From: Candidatus Iainarchaeum sp.
GTDB lineage: Archaea > Iainarchaeota > Iainarchaeia > Iainarchaeales > JAAZKV01
DNA length: 12,006 nt
Direction of reading: 5' to 3'
Assembly (NCBI GenBank): GCA_018691995.1
Contig: JABHJM010000077.1
Coordinates: 1-12,006 of the forward strand
The notes under the pieces are model-generated. The model saw only the letters and a program-made list of their open reading frames with translations, was not told the DNA's origin and did no database searches. Numbering within the stretch: position 1 is the stretch's first letter; every line of letters starts with the position of its first letter. The translations under genes and the position numbers were made by a program. Shown piece after piece: positions 1 to 6,364 of this stretch.

Positions 1-281
1 AAAGTTGGTAATTTTTTCTTACCTTTAAGAGTTTTTTGAGCAGCTAATGCTTCGTTGCTCTTTTTCTTATTTTCTTTTTTAACTTTTTGAATATAATTTT
101 TTTTCTTTACAACTTTTTTCTCTTCAACCTTTGCTTTAGCATCAGTTTTTGTTGTTGCTTTTTCCTTTGTTTCTACTTTTTTAGTAGCTTTAGTTTCTAC
201 TTTTGGAGTGCTTTTCTTTGCAGTATCTGCAGTTGTTTTTTTAGCAACTTTTTTCTTTGTAGTTTTCTTTTCCTCAGCCAT
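1..281 (-). CDS. N-terminal part of a ribosomal protein, probably eL32 (L32e)
   Basis: The 93 visible codons start at an ATG whose A is the last base of the L6 stop codon (TAATG overlap), so translation is probably coupled to L6. The gene runs off the left edge. Residues 1 to about 60 are a low-complexity Lys/Thr/Ala/Glu extension beginning MAEEKKTTKKK. A basic stretch follows and ends KGKKKLPTF at the edge. The eL32 call rests mainly on position, because L32e follows L6 in the archaeal spc cluster, and on this basic run entering a Pro-Thr-Phe-like segment where an L32e core could begin. The conserved core is not visible. eL32 is a large-subunit protein binding 23S rRNA. The long charged N-terminus resembles those of S17 and L23 here. 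L19e or another basic ribosomal protein cannot be excluded. Confidence 0.55.
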   Translation of the reverse strand, partial: MAEEKKTTKKKVAKKTTADTAKKSTPKVETKATKKVETKEKATTKTDAKAKVEEKKVVKKKNYIQKVKKENKKKSNEALAAQKTLKGKKKLPT

Positions 282-1015
282 TACTCTGCACCTTCTTTCT
301 TTTCTTCTTTAACTTCATCAACTTTAGTTTTCTCAACTGGTGTTTCTTCTTTTGGAGCTTCAACTTTAGTTTCCTCTTTTACTTCTTTTTTCTCTTCTGT
401 TTTTGGAGTTTTTGTTGCATCTAGTTCTTCAACTTTTCCTCTTGTCATTTCAATTGCAAAATCTTCAGGCATTTCTTCCATTGTTTCTTTTTTAACAAGG
501 TAAATTCCATCAGTGTATCTTCTAATATCTTTTCCTTTAACTTTTGCTTTTTGTTCTATGTTTGTTGCAGTTTGACTAACTTCTTCAATATTAATTCCGC
601 TAACTGTAACATCTTCACCTTTAATTTCAACTTTTGTTTCTCCAACAATAACAACTCTTCTCATATTTTTTTCTCCAATAAAATTTGTTATTATAAGTTC
701 GCTTCCTTCAACTTTTGCTGTCATTGGGAAGTGTGAATAAACAATTTTTAAATTATATTTAAAACCAAACATTAATCCTTTAATCATATTTTTGATATGT
801 GCAATCACAGTCATTAGTAATGCTCTTGTTTTTTTGTTTACTGGAGTTCCTTCAAGAGTTACTTTTTGTCCATTAATACTAAGTGTTAGCATATGGCTTT
901 TGAAAGTTCTTGTTAGAGTTCCTTTATCGTTGCTCACACTAATTGTGTGGTCGTTGATAAGCTCAACTTTTATTCCGTCTGGAACAGTTATTGTTTGTAC
1001 TATCTCTTTTTCCAT
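281..1015 (-). CDS. rpl6: 50S ribosomal protein L6 (uL6)
   Basis: uL6 sits at the base of the L7/L12 stalk near the sarcin-ricin loop and helps form the translation-factor binding site. The 244 residues begin MEKEIVQTITVPDGIKVEL, with two L6 folds over roughly residues 1-80 and 85-180. Near residues 155-172 lies the C-terminal signature KVKGKDIRRYTDGIYLVKK, typical of archaeal L6. Archaeal L6 is normally about 180 residues. Here the last 50 or so are an acidic/lysine-rich low-complexity tail (repeated KEE, VEK and EKK blocks) not expected to belong to the fold. The start follows AGTGATTTATT, in which the TAG stop of S8 overlaps the GTGA ribosome-binding element. The stop overlaps the next start by one base. 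The identification is secure; the tail's role is unknown. Confidence 0.96.
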   Translation of the reverse strand: MEKEIVQTITVPDGIKVELINDHTISVSNDKGTLTRTFKSHMLTLSINGQKVTLEGTPVNKKTRALLMTVIAHIKNMIKGLMFGFKYNLKIVYSHFPMTAKVEGSELIITNFIGEKNMRRVVIVGETKVEIKGEDVTVSGINIEEVSQTATNIEQKAKVKGKDIRRYTDGIYLVKKETMEEMPEDFAIEMTRGKVEELDATKTPKTEEKKEVKEETKVEAPKEETPVEKTKVDEVKEEKKEGAE

Positions 1016-1024
1016 AATAAATCA

Positions 1025-1417
1025 CTAATACATGAATGCGATCAATCTTCCGCCTAAACCTTTCTTTTTTGCGTCACGGTGTGTCATTACTCCATTTGGA
1101 GTTGATACAACGAGTAATCCAACATCTCTTGCTGGCAAGTATCTTTTCTCAAACTTTTCAAACCCTGCTTTTTTAACAGCATGTCTTGGTCGAATAGCTT
1201 TACAAGTATTCATTTTTCCATTCAAGCTTACATCATATGTCAGAATTCCTTTTGTTTCTTCCATTTTGTATTCTTCAATGTACTCATTTTCTTTTGCAAC
1301 CCTTAGAACTTCTCCTAAGAATTTTGATGCTGGTTTAAGCATGCATTCTTTTTTTGATGCTGCCTCAGCGTTTCTAATTTTTGTTAATGCTTCTACTATT
1401 GGATCTACTAAACTCAT
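1025..1417 (-). CDS. rps8: 30S ribosomal protein S8 (uS8)
   Basis: uS8 is a primary binder of the central domain of 16S rRNA and is needed early in 30S assembly. The 130 residues are full length for an archaeal S8. They begin MSLVDPIVEALTKIRNAEAA and keep the C-terminal signature around residues 97-130, with LLVVSTPNGVMTHRDAKKKG followed by GGRLIAFMY. In archaea this protein often also represses its own operon through an mRNA mimic; I did not identify such a site here. The start lies five bases after GGTG in TAAGGTGTTATTATG, where TAA is the S14 stop, so the two genes are probably translationally coupled. The C-terminal stop TAG contributes to the L6 ribosome binding site. Confidence 0.97.
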   Translation of the reverse strand: MSLVDPIVEALTKIRNAEAASKKECMLKPASKFLGEVLRVAKENEYIEEYKMEETKGILTYDVSLNGKMNTCKAIRPRHAVKKAGFEKFEKRYLPARDVGLLVVSTPNGVMTHRDAKKKGLGGRLIAFMY

Positions 1418-1426
1418 AATAACACC

Positions 1427-1600
1427 TTAATCGTATTTATGGAAACCAATGCGCTCCGCATTGTCCTTAAAACATCTCCTACATATATTCAAATTATATT
1501 TACTAATTACTCCTTTTCTTGAGCCGCACATTTTGCATGCATAATCTCTTTTCTTCATTTTATCATTTTTTGACACTTGTTTTAATTTTTGCTCACTCAT
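1427..1600 (-). CDS. rps14: 30S ribosomal protein S14, zinc-binding type (uS14)
   Basis: This small gene of 57 codons fills the gap between L5 and S8. Its translation contains YACKMCGSRKGVISKYNLN followed by ICRRCFKDNAERIGFHKY. That gives a Cys22-x2-Cys25 and Cys40-x2-Cys43 zinc ribbon and the GF-K-Y ending typical of archaeal uS14. uS14 binds 16S rRNA in the head of the small subunit next to S3, S10 and S19. The chosen ATG overlaps the L5 stop (ATGA) and has GAGGT five or so bases upstream, inside the last L5 codons. An in-frame alternative is Met15, which would give a 43-residue protein. The zinc ligands are intact under either start. Confidence 0.95.
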   Translation of the reverse strand: MSEQKLKQVSKNDKMKKRDYACKMCGSRKGVISKYNLNICRRCFKDNAERIGFHKYD

Positions 1601-2091
1601 GCAACCTCAACTCCCATTGATTTTACAAACTCAATAGCTTCTTCTTTTTTTACTCTTTGTTTGATTCCAATTTTTGCTTTTCCTATTTTTCTATGTTTTA
1701 CTCTATATCCTCTTTTTTTAAGAGTAATTAAAACGTCAAGTCCGATTATTCCTAGTTTTGGATCATATTTAATTCCAGGAAGGTCAATGTGTTCTCTTAT
1801 TCCAAATCCAAAGTTTCCTTCTTTATCAAAGTTTCTTGCAAGTATTTTATTGTCTTTTGCAACAAATGCGTCTTTTAAGAATTTGGCAGCATCTTCTTTT
1901 CTAAGTGTAACTTTAAGTCCAAGGTGTACTCCAGGTCTTACTCCCCAATCAGGAATTCTTTTATCGCTTGATGTTTTTACTGGAGATTTGTTGGTAATCA
2001 ATTTGATGATTTGTTCTGACTTTTTCATTTGTTCAGGGTCAGCACCTACTCCCATATTGACTACGACTTTATCTATTAATACTTCTTTCAT
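1597..2091 (-). CDS. rpl5: 50S ribosomal protein L5 (uL5)
   Basis: uL5 binds 5S rRNA, contacts helix 84 of 23S rRNA and forms an intersubunit bridge with the small-subunit head near the P-site tRNA. The 164 residues begin MKEVLIDKVVVNMGVGADPE, the usual archaeal L5 opening. They contain the conserved PVKTSSDKRIPDWGVRPG segment, then FGIREHIDLPGIKYDP and IIGLDVLITLKKRGYRVKHR. I start at the fourth codon of the longest reading frame. The earlier GTG is part of the ribosome-binding element AAGTGAGTATT, which also holds the TGA stop of S4e. The 3' end overlaps the S14 start by four bases. Length and domains are normal. Confidence 0.97.
   Translation of the reverse strand: MKEVLIDKVVVNMGVGADPEQMKKSEQIIKLITNKSPVKTSSDKRIPDWGVRPGVHLGLKVTLRKEDAAKFLKDAFVAKDNKILARNFDKEGNFGFGIREHIDLPGIKYDPKLGIIGLDVLITLKKRGYRVKHRKIGKAKIGIKQRVKKEEAIEFVKSMGVEVA
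1604..1608 (-). promoter_or_regulatory. Ribosome binding site of S14
   Basis: GAGGT lies three bases before the ATG of S14, within the last codons of L5. It supports the ATGA-overlap start (1600) over the internal Met15. Confidence 0.5.
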
Positions 2092-2096
2092 AATAC

Positions 2097-2807
2097 TCAC
2101 TTCAACTCATCCAATGCAACGTTTCCTTTTCCAACAACATATACATTTTTTGCTGTGGTTGCATATTCTTTTCCTTTTTCTTCAACTTTTACTAATCTTT
2201 CTCTTTTTGCTGTTCCGCTAATAATTTCAGCTACTTTTCCTTGTTCAGAACAGTGCACACCTTTTGTTATGTAGATGTTTGCTCCAACTTCCATAGGAAT
2301 TACTTCACTAACTTTGTTTTCTGGGAACTTTACCTTAAGTGTATCTCCAACCTTGGCATCTGTTCCAATAATTGTTATTCCATCATCTGTTGTGATTTGA
2401 AGTCCTTTGCTTGTTACAATTTTCTTTTCAACTCTGCAAAGTTTTTCTTCACTGTCTTTTTTCATTTCTTTTAAAATAATTCTTCCTTTTGCGTCTACTA
2501 AAACTCGGTAGAATGCCTTTTGTTTTGGTAGGCTAATAACATCAAATATTCCTACTCCAAATTGGTGATCTTTTCTTACTCTTCCGTTAACTTTTACGTC
2601 ACCATTAAGCATAATCATTTTTGCTTCTTTAAGGTTTCTAGCAAGATCTGTGAAATTTCTTAGAGCAATTCCAAGTGCAACTGATGCTTCTTTTTTATGA
2701 GCACCTGCTTTTGTTTTAACAGTCCAAGTATTTTCTTTTCTGTGTATGTGCACTGATTTTGGTGCATTTAATGCTTTAATTTTTTTCTTTTCACCTTTTG
2801 AACTCAT
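2097..2807 (-). CDS. rps4e: 30S ribosomal protein S4e (eS4)
   Basis: eS4 is a small-subunit protein found in archaea and eukaryotes but not bacteria, so it is one of the best lineage markers in the window. The 236 residues fit the three-part family layout: a basic N-terminal arm (about 1-42), an S4-type RNA-binding domain (about 43-105, including KMIMLNGDVKVNGRVRKDH), then a central domain and a KOW-like segment near GVHCSEQGKVAEIISG (about residue 183 onward). The ATG overlaps the L24 stop (ATGA), with GGGATCAG just upstream as a weak ribosome binding site. The end GAAGTGA supplies the L5 ribosome binding site. Confidence 0.96.
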   Translation of the reverse strand: MSSKGEKKKIKALNAPKSVHIHRKENTWTVKTKAGAHKKEASVALGIALRNFTDLARNLKEAKMIMLNGDVKVNGRVRKDHQFGVGIFDVISLPKQKAFYRVLVDAKGRIILKEMKKDSEEKLCRVEKKIVTSKGLQITTDDGITIIGTDAKVGDTLKVKFPENKVSEVIPMEVGANIYITKGVHCSEQGKVAEIISGTAKRERLVKVEEKGKEYATTAKNVYVVGKGNVALDELK

Positions 2808-3172
2808 TCTGATCCCTCTTTTTTCTTCTTTGTTTTGAATCTTTTCTTATCGCCTTTTTCAATTCCAACAACTATAATGTTTGATGGGTCAATTGCTACT
2901 TCGTATTCAGTTCCATCACTTTTCTTTCTAATAATTTTTTCAACATGTATTTTTCCAATTCCTCTTTGGATATTTATTATTTTTCCTTCTTTCCCTTTAA
3001 AATTTCCTCGTACAATTTCAACAATATCTCCTTTTCTAAGAGAAACTGATCTTGTTCCAAGTTCTTTTTGTAATTTTTTATTTAAATGTCCAGTAATTGT
3101 TTTTGAACGGATATGCATATCCATTTGCAGGTATTCTCTTCTGCTTACTCTTGGTTTGCTTGATTTTGTCAT
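2804..3172 (-). CDS. rpl24: 50S ribosomal protein L24 (uL24)
   Basis: uL24 is an assembly-initiating large-subunit protein near the exit of the peptide tunnel. The 122 residues show the archaeal L24 pattern. A basic N-terminal segment is followed by a KOW motif at about 45-72 (LRKGDIVEIVRGNFKGKEGK), the I-RK-DGTEYEVAIDPSN segment, and a C-terminal lysine-rich tail ending KKKKEGSE. A GTG three codons upstream would give a longer form. It is more likely the G and TG of the ribosome-binding element GGTGA, which begins right at the L14 TAG stop and lies six bases from the chosen ATG. The stop overlaps the S4e start by four bases. Confidence 0.95.
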   Translation of the reverse strand: MTKSSKPRVSRREYLQMDMHIRSKTITGHLNKKLQKELGTRSVSLRKGDIVEIVRGNFKGKEGKIINIQRGIGKIHVEKIIRKKSDGTEYEVAIDPSNIIVVGIEKGDKKRFKTKKKKEGSE

Positions 3173-3181
3173 TTCATTCAC

Positions 3182-3580
3182 CTATATTACTACTGAAGCC
3201 ATTCCCGCAATTTTTGGGAATCTTTCTCCTACTTCTTTTGCAACGCATCCTTTGATTTCGCTTGCTTTTGGCAATCCATCGTGATCAACTAATACTACTG
3301 CATTATCTTCAAATTTAATTCGTGTTCCGTTAGCTCGTCTATATTCTTGTTTTGTTCTAACAACAACAGCTCTTTCAATTTTTCCTCTCATTTCAGGTTT
3401 TCCTTTTTTTATTACAACATTGCACATTGAGCCTATTCCTGCTTTTGGTAAGCTTCTCTTAATTCCTTTGTAACGAAATACAGAGATAATGTAAACTTCC
3501 TTTGCTCCGCTATTGTCAGTGCAGGTAACATGACTTTTTAGAGTAAGTGCATTATTATTTGGAATACTCATTGCTTTCAT
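3182..3580 (-). CDS. rpl14: 50S ribosomal protein L14 (uL14)
   Basis: uL14 is a highly conserved beta-barrel protein on the intersubunit face of the large subunit and helps bind initiation and anti-association factors. The 132 residues are full length and contain the diagnostic stretches VTCTDNSGAKEVYIISV (about 19-35), KAGIGSMCNVVIKKGKPEMR (about 46-65) and FEDNAVVLVDHDGLPKASEI (about 90-109). The ATG overlaps the S17 stop (ATGA), and GAGGCG lies seven bases upstream inside S17. A second ATG three codons in is possible but lacks as good a ribosome binding site. Nothing unusual is visible. Confidence 0.97.
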   Translation of the reverse strand: MKAMSIPNNNALTLKSHVTCTDNSGAKEVYIISVFRYKGIKRSLPKAGIGSMCNVVIKKGKPEMRGKIERAVVVRTKQEYRRANGTRIKFEDNAVVLVDHDGLPKASEIKGCVAKEVGERFPKIAGMASVVI

Positions 3581-3960
3581 TTTTTCGCCTCGTTAATTAT
3601 TTCCATAACTAAAAAATTCTTTGTTTTACTAATTCTTCTTGTTTCTCCAACTCGTACAATGTCTCCTTCTTTTGCATTAATACTTACTGGGTTGTGTGCT
3701 TTGATTTTCGATTTTACTTTTTTGTATCTCTCATATTTTGAAACATATTGTGTTAGTACTCTTTCAACAGTAACAGTTTTGTTTGCTTTTGCTGAAATAA
3801 CTTTTCCTTCAAATATATTCCCTCTAACTGAATATGTTTTTTCAACAGTTTCAACGTCACTCGCTTTAGTTTTTACTTCTTTTGAAGGTGCGGTCTTTTT
3901 AGTAACTTCTTCTTTTTTAGCAACTTTTTTTACTGTCTTTTTTTCTTTTTCTTCAGCCAT
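3577..3960 (-). CDS. rps17: 30S ribosomal protein S17 (uS17) with a lysine-rich N-terminal extension
   Basis: uS17 is a primary 16S rRNA binder with an OB fold. From about residue 45 the 127-residue protein follows the archaeal S17 family: VRGNIFEGKVISAKANKTVT, then TQYVSKYERYKKVKSKIKAH, NAKEGDIVRVGETRRISKTK and NFLVMEIINEA. Residues 1-43 are a low-complexity Lys/Glu/Thr/Ala extension (MAEEKEKKTVKKVAKK...) much like the start of the probable L32e gene. The start is set at the fourth codon of the longest frame. The upstream ATG overlaps the Rnp1 stop, and GGAATGATT before the chosen ATG has the layout of the other junctions. The upstream ATG (3969) remains possible. Confidence 0.94.
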   Translation of the reverse strand: MAEEKEKKTVKKVAKKEEVTKKTAPSKEVKTKASDVETVEKTYSVRGNIFEGKVISAKANKTVTVERVLTQYVSKYERYKKVKSKIKAHNPVSINAKEGDIVRVGETRRISKTKNFLVMEIINEAKK

Positions 3961-3965
3961 AATAA

Positions 3966-4241
3966 TCATTCCTTAATCCTATCTTCTGGTCTCCTAATAA
4001 TTTCTTTTCCATCTAATTTTACTTTTTCGCAAATATCAAACTCAAACACACACTCTTTTTTTGGTAAGATTTTTTCTTCATCTCCAACCAAAATAACAAT
4101 TGTGTTCTTTGTTTCATTCATCACTTTTCCTTTGAGATTTTTTCTTCCAGGATCACTACTCTCACATACCAAAACTTTCAAACCAATCAACTCATGATTT
4201 TTTAGATTTTGTTTTGTGATTTCATAATTTTTTCCTTTCAT
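3966..4241 (-). CDS. rnp1: Ribonuclease P protein component 1 (Rpp29/Pop4 homologue)
   Basis: Rnp1 is the archaeal homologue of eukaryotic Rpp29/Pop4. It pairs with Rpp21 to bind the specificity domain of RNase P RNA during 5' maturation of tRNA. The 91-residue protein is about family length. It carries the opening motif NHELIGLKVLVCESSDPGRK at about residues 15-34, followed by LKGKVMNETKNTIVIL, the Sm-like beta barrel core. It sits between aIF1 and S17, its usual archaeal position. A good ribosome binding site GGAGAT ends four bases before the ATG and shares its first G with the TAG stop of aIF1. The downstream overlap with the S17 frame suggests coupling. Confidence 0.92.
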   Translation of the reverse strand: MKGKNYEITKQNLKNHELIGLKVLVCESSDPGRKNLKGKVMNETKNTIVILVGDEEKILPKKECVFEFDICEKVKLDGKEIIRRPEDRIKE

Positions 4242-4244
4242 TTT

Positions 4245-4250
4245 ATCTCC
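4245..4250 (-). promoter_or_regulatory. Ribosome binding site of rnp1
   Basis: GGAGAT is three bases before the rnp1 ATG. Its first G is the last base of the aIF1 TAG stop, so termination of aIF1 and initiation of rnp1 share sequence. Confidence 0.6.
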
Positions 4251-4552
4251 TAAGCATCAATCAATTCTTCCTTATATCCTCTTTTTATTAACAATTCTTT
4301 GGCTCGGTCTCTGTGGTTTCCTTGCAATTCAATTTCGTTGTCTTTTACAGTTCCTCCGCAGGCAAATTTTTGTTTCATTTCTTTTCCAATCTCTTTTAGT
4401 GTTGTTTTATCATCTATTCCTGATATTACAGTTACCAATTTTGAAAATCTTCTCTTTGTTACATCGATTTTGATTTTTTGTTGCTCTTTTGTAATATCGC
4501 TGATATCAAAAAGATCTTTTGGCAACCCACTGATTTTATCAATTTCCTGCAC
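4250..4552 (-). CDS. Translation initiation factor aIF1 (SUI1 family)
   Basis: aIF1 binds the small subunit near the P site and enforces correct start-codon selection. The 100-residue protein has the SUI1 fold, with KIKIDVTKRRFSKLVTVISG (about 26-45), FACGGTVKDNEIELQGNHRD (about 63-82) and a C-terminal LLIKRGYKEELI helix. The start is a GTG supported by the strongest Shine-Dalgarno sequence in the window, AGGAGG, nine bases upstream inside L29. The reading frame overlaps the end of L29 by 14 bases. The N-terminus keeps the GLPKDL core of the archaeal CPKCGLPKELCVC motif, but all four cysteines are replaced (Asp5, Ser8, Phe15, Ile17), so no zinc-ribbon-like element can form. The ribosome-binding SUI1 core looks intact. 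Confidence 0.93.
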   Translation of the reverse strand: MQEIDKISGLPKDLFDISDITKEQQKIKIDVTKRRFSKLVTVISGIDDKTTLKEIGKEMKQKFACGGTVKDNEIELQGNHRDRAKELLIKRGYKEELIDA

Positions 4553-4748
4553 TTTCCTTGCCCTCCTTTTGTTTCTTAATTGTTAATAATCTTGCAATAT
4601 CCCGTCTTAATTTTTTTACTTTTCCAGGATTTTCACTTCGTGTTCCACTAACTATTGAAGCTCTTTCTTTTGAGAGTTCTAGCTTTAATTCAACAACTTT
4701 CTGCTCAATATCAGCAGGGCTCATTGTTACAATTTCTTTTGCTTTCAT
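4539..4748 (-). CDS. rpl29: 50S ribosomal protein L29 (uL29)
   Basis: uL29 is a small helical hairpin protein at the polypeptide exit site, next to L23, where signal recognition particle and chaperones dock. The 69 residues have the expected two-helix pattern, with KAKEIVTMSPADIEQKVVEL and LELSKERASIV, then the GTRSENPGKVKKLRRDIARL segment typical of archaeal L29. I start at the fourth codon of the longest frame. The earlier GTG belongs to the AAGTGAGTATT ribosome-binding element, which also carries the TGA stop of S3. The 3' end overlaps aIF1 out of phase, and the last codons of L29 therefore also encode the aIF1 Shine-Dalgarno region. Confidence 0.95.
   Translation of the reverse strand: MKAKEIVTMSPADIEQKVVELKLELSKERASIVSGTRSENPGKVKKLRRDIARLLTIKKQKEGKESAGN
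4562..4567 (-). promoter_or_regulatory. Canonical Shine-Dalgarno sequence of aIF1
   Basis: AGGAGG lies nine bases before the GTG start of aIF1, inside L29. It is the best match in the window to the archaeal anti-Shine-Dalgarno sequence and decides in favour of the GTG start. Confidence 0.65.
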
Positions 4749-4753
4749 AATAC

Positions 4754-5467
4754 TCACTTCTTTTCCTCTTTAACTTCTTCTTTAGCTTCAGTTTTTTCAT
4801 CTTTCTTTTCAGTTTCTTTTGTAGTTTCTGTTTGTTCAGTTACTTCTTCTGCTACAACTCTTGTTGCTGCAATAACTTCATTAACATCAATCTTATCAGG
4901 GAAAATAACATCTGGGTGAACAATTGAAAGAGTAATTCCAATTGCACCAGCTTTTGGATAAGCTGCAGCTTTGAATTTATCAACATATCTTGATTGGTAT
5001 CCTCTTTTCTTTAAGTATCCAATAGCAACACGTTGTTGTCTTTTTCTTCCACCTTTTCCACTTAATTTTCCTTTAACTATTAATTCAACACCTTGTGCTC
5101 CTGAATCCATAATATCTTTTATCATTCTATATGATACACTTCTCCATGAATATCCGCTTTCAATCATTGAAGCCATTTTTTTAGCTAAAATTCTTGCGTT
5201 CAAATTTGGATTTTTTATTTCACTAATCTCAATTTGTGGGTTGTCAATACTATAATCGCTTTCAATTTTTGCTGTTAATTCTTTAATTGTTGATCCACCT
5301 TTTCCAATTGCAAGACCAGGTTTTGCAACGTGTAAAACAATTCTTGTTACAAGCGGAGTCTTAATAATATCAATTCCACAAAAACCAGCTCTTTCTAGTT
5401 TTGTGTCAAGGTAGTTTTCAAGTTCCATCTTGTTCATATTTTTCTTAATAAATGTTCTTTCTATCAT
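4754..5467 (-). CDS. rps3: 30S ribosomal protein S3 (uS3)
   Basis: uS3 lines the mRNA entry channel of the small subunit and contributes to helicase activity and mRNA contact. The 237-residue protein has an N-terminal helix and a type II KH domain with the Gly-rich loop GKGG at about residues 55-58 (GLAIGKGGSTIKELT). It is followed by the C-terminal S3 domain: SGYSWRSVSYRMIKDIMDSG, GAQGVELIVKGKLSGKGGRK and AYPKAGAIGITLSIVHPDVI. The last 27 residues are a Thr/Glu/Lys tail (EQTETTKETEKKDEK...). Two ATGs are adjacent; the second (5467) is preferred because it lies five bases after GGTG, matching the S8 junction. It follows L22 by ten bases. Confidence 0.96.
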   Translation of the reverse strand: MIERTFIKKNMNKMELENYLDTKLERAGFCGIDIIKTPLVTRIVLHVAKPGLAIGKGGSTIKELTAKIESDYSIDNPQIEISEIKNPNLNARILAKKMASMIESGYSWRSVSYRMIKDIMDSGAQGVELIVKGKLSGKGGRKRQQRVAIGYLKKRGYQSRYVDKFKAAAYPKAGAIGITLSIVHPDVIFPDKIDVNEVIAATRVVAEEVTEQTETTKETEKKDEKTEAKEEVKEEKK

Positions 5468-5477
5468 CATAACACCT

Positions 5478-5951
5478 TTATGCTTTTACCTCAGATACAA
5501 TCACTTCGATGTGTGTTGCATTTTTTCTTCTTGCTTTTCCACCAATTTTTCCTTTACTTTGGTAAGTCATTCGACTAATTCCTTTTGATGCAAATGCGTG
5601 AATAATTGTTAATTTGTCGTCATCAAGTCCTTTAAAGTCAGCGTTTGATTTTGCTGAGTTAAGTAAGGTCAAAAATGATGCGATTGTTTTTTCGGGATAT
5701 CTTCCTGATTTTACTCCTTCTTTAGCATCACCTTTTCTGTGTGCAACTTTTCGATGGTATCTTTTAAGTGGAAGGTATTCTTCATGGTTTACAATACGAG
5801 TAAGCCATGCGATTGCTTTGTCCACATTTTTTGATTTTAATTGATTACAAATTTCAGTTGAATATTTAAGTGATATGTTTGCATTAGTAGTCATTGCTTT
5901 AGCAGTCTTGCTTTCTTTTCCCACTGTTGCTTGGTATACTTTTTTTGCCAT
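5478..5951 (-). CDS. rpl22: 50S ribosomal protein L22 (uL22)
   Basis: uL22 reaches from the surface of the large subunit into the peptide exit tunnel, where its beta-hairpin helps form the constriction with L4. The 157 residues have archaeal/eukaryotic features: SLKYSTEICNQLKSKNVDKA, WLTRIVNHEEYLPLKRYHRK, HRKGDAKEGVKSGRYPEKTI and a C-terminal strand ARRKNATHIEVIVSEV. The basic SKGKIGGKARRKN stretch corresponds to the tunnel hairpin region. The chosen ATG is the fourth codon of the longest frame. The upstream GTG is within AAGTGAGATAT, the ribosome binding site, which begins after the S19 stop. Length is normal. Confidence 0.95.
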   Translation of the reverse strand: MAKKVYQATVGKESKTAKAMTTNANISLKYSTEICNQLKSKNVDKAIAWLTRIVNHEEYLPLKRYHRKVAHRKGDAKEGVKSGRYPEKTIASFLTLLNSAKSNADFKGLDDDKLTIIHAFASKGISRMTYQSKGKIGGKARRKNATHIEVIVSEVKA

Positions 5952-5964
5952 ATATCTCACTTAT

Positions 5965-6354
5965 CTATCTTGATGTTATTGCAGTTGAAGACTTTGTTGC
6001 TCCAATTCCTGCTTTTCCGTGTTGTAATCTCTTTCTTGTAAATACAAATTCTCCAATATAGTGTCCTAACATTTTTTCTACAATTTCAAGTCTTTCAAAT
6101 GAATTTCCTCTATAAACTGCGAATGTTGATCCAACCATGGCTGGTATAACAATTAAATCTCTATCATGTGTTCTAATTGGTTTTGCTTTCACGTCGCCTT
6201 TTTTCTTTTCTACACTTGCAAGTATTTTCTTATTATAACCTTTTTTTAATGATCTTCTTGTTCTTGAATCGCAAAGGTCTGCAAAGTTTTCAATGCTCAT
6301 TGCTTGTAATTCTTCAAGTGATTTTCCTCTAAATGTATATTCTTTTTTAGCCAT
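5965..6354 (-). CDS. rps19: 30S ribosomal protein S19 (uS19)
   Basis: uS19 lies in the head of the small subunit close to the A-site tRNA and forms bridges to L5. The 129 residues fit the archaeal form, which has an N-terminal region absent from bacterial S19 (FRGKSLEELQAMSIENFADL). The conserved C-terminal part contains PIRTHDRDLIVIPAMVGSTF, VEKMLGHYIGEFVFTRKRLQ and HGKAGIGATKSST. A residue often Cys in relatives (THCRD) is Asp here. The ATG follows TAGGTGAATTATT, in which the L2 stop TAG is directly followed by the GTGA ribosome-binding element. Coupling with L2 is likely. Confidence 0.96.
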   Translation of the reverse strand: MAKKEYTFRGKSLEELQAMSIENFADLCDSRTRRSLKKGYNKKILASVEKKKGDVKAKPIRTHDRDLIVIPAMVGSTFAVYRGNSFERLEIVEKMLGHYIGEFVFTRKRLQHGKAGIGATKSSTAITSR

Positions 6355-6364
6355 AATAATTCAC

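Noticed and set aside
1..281. A histone-like or AlgP-type Lys/Ala-repeat protein
   Set aside because: The Lys/Ala-rich stretch alone would suggest this. The position directly after L6, the overlapping start, and similar tails on neighbouring ribosomal proteins make a ribosomal protein more likely.
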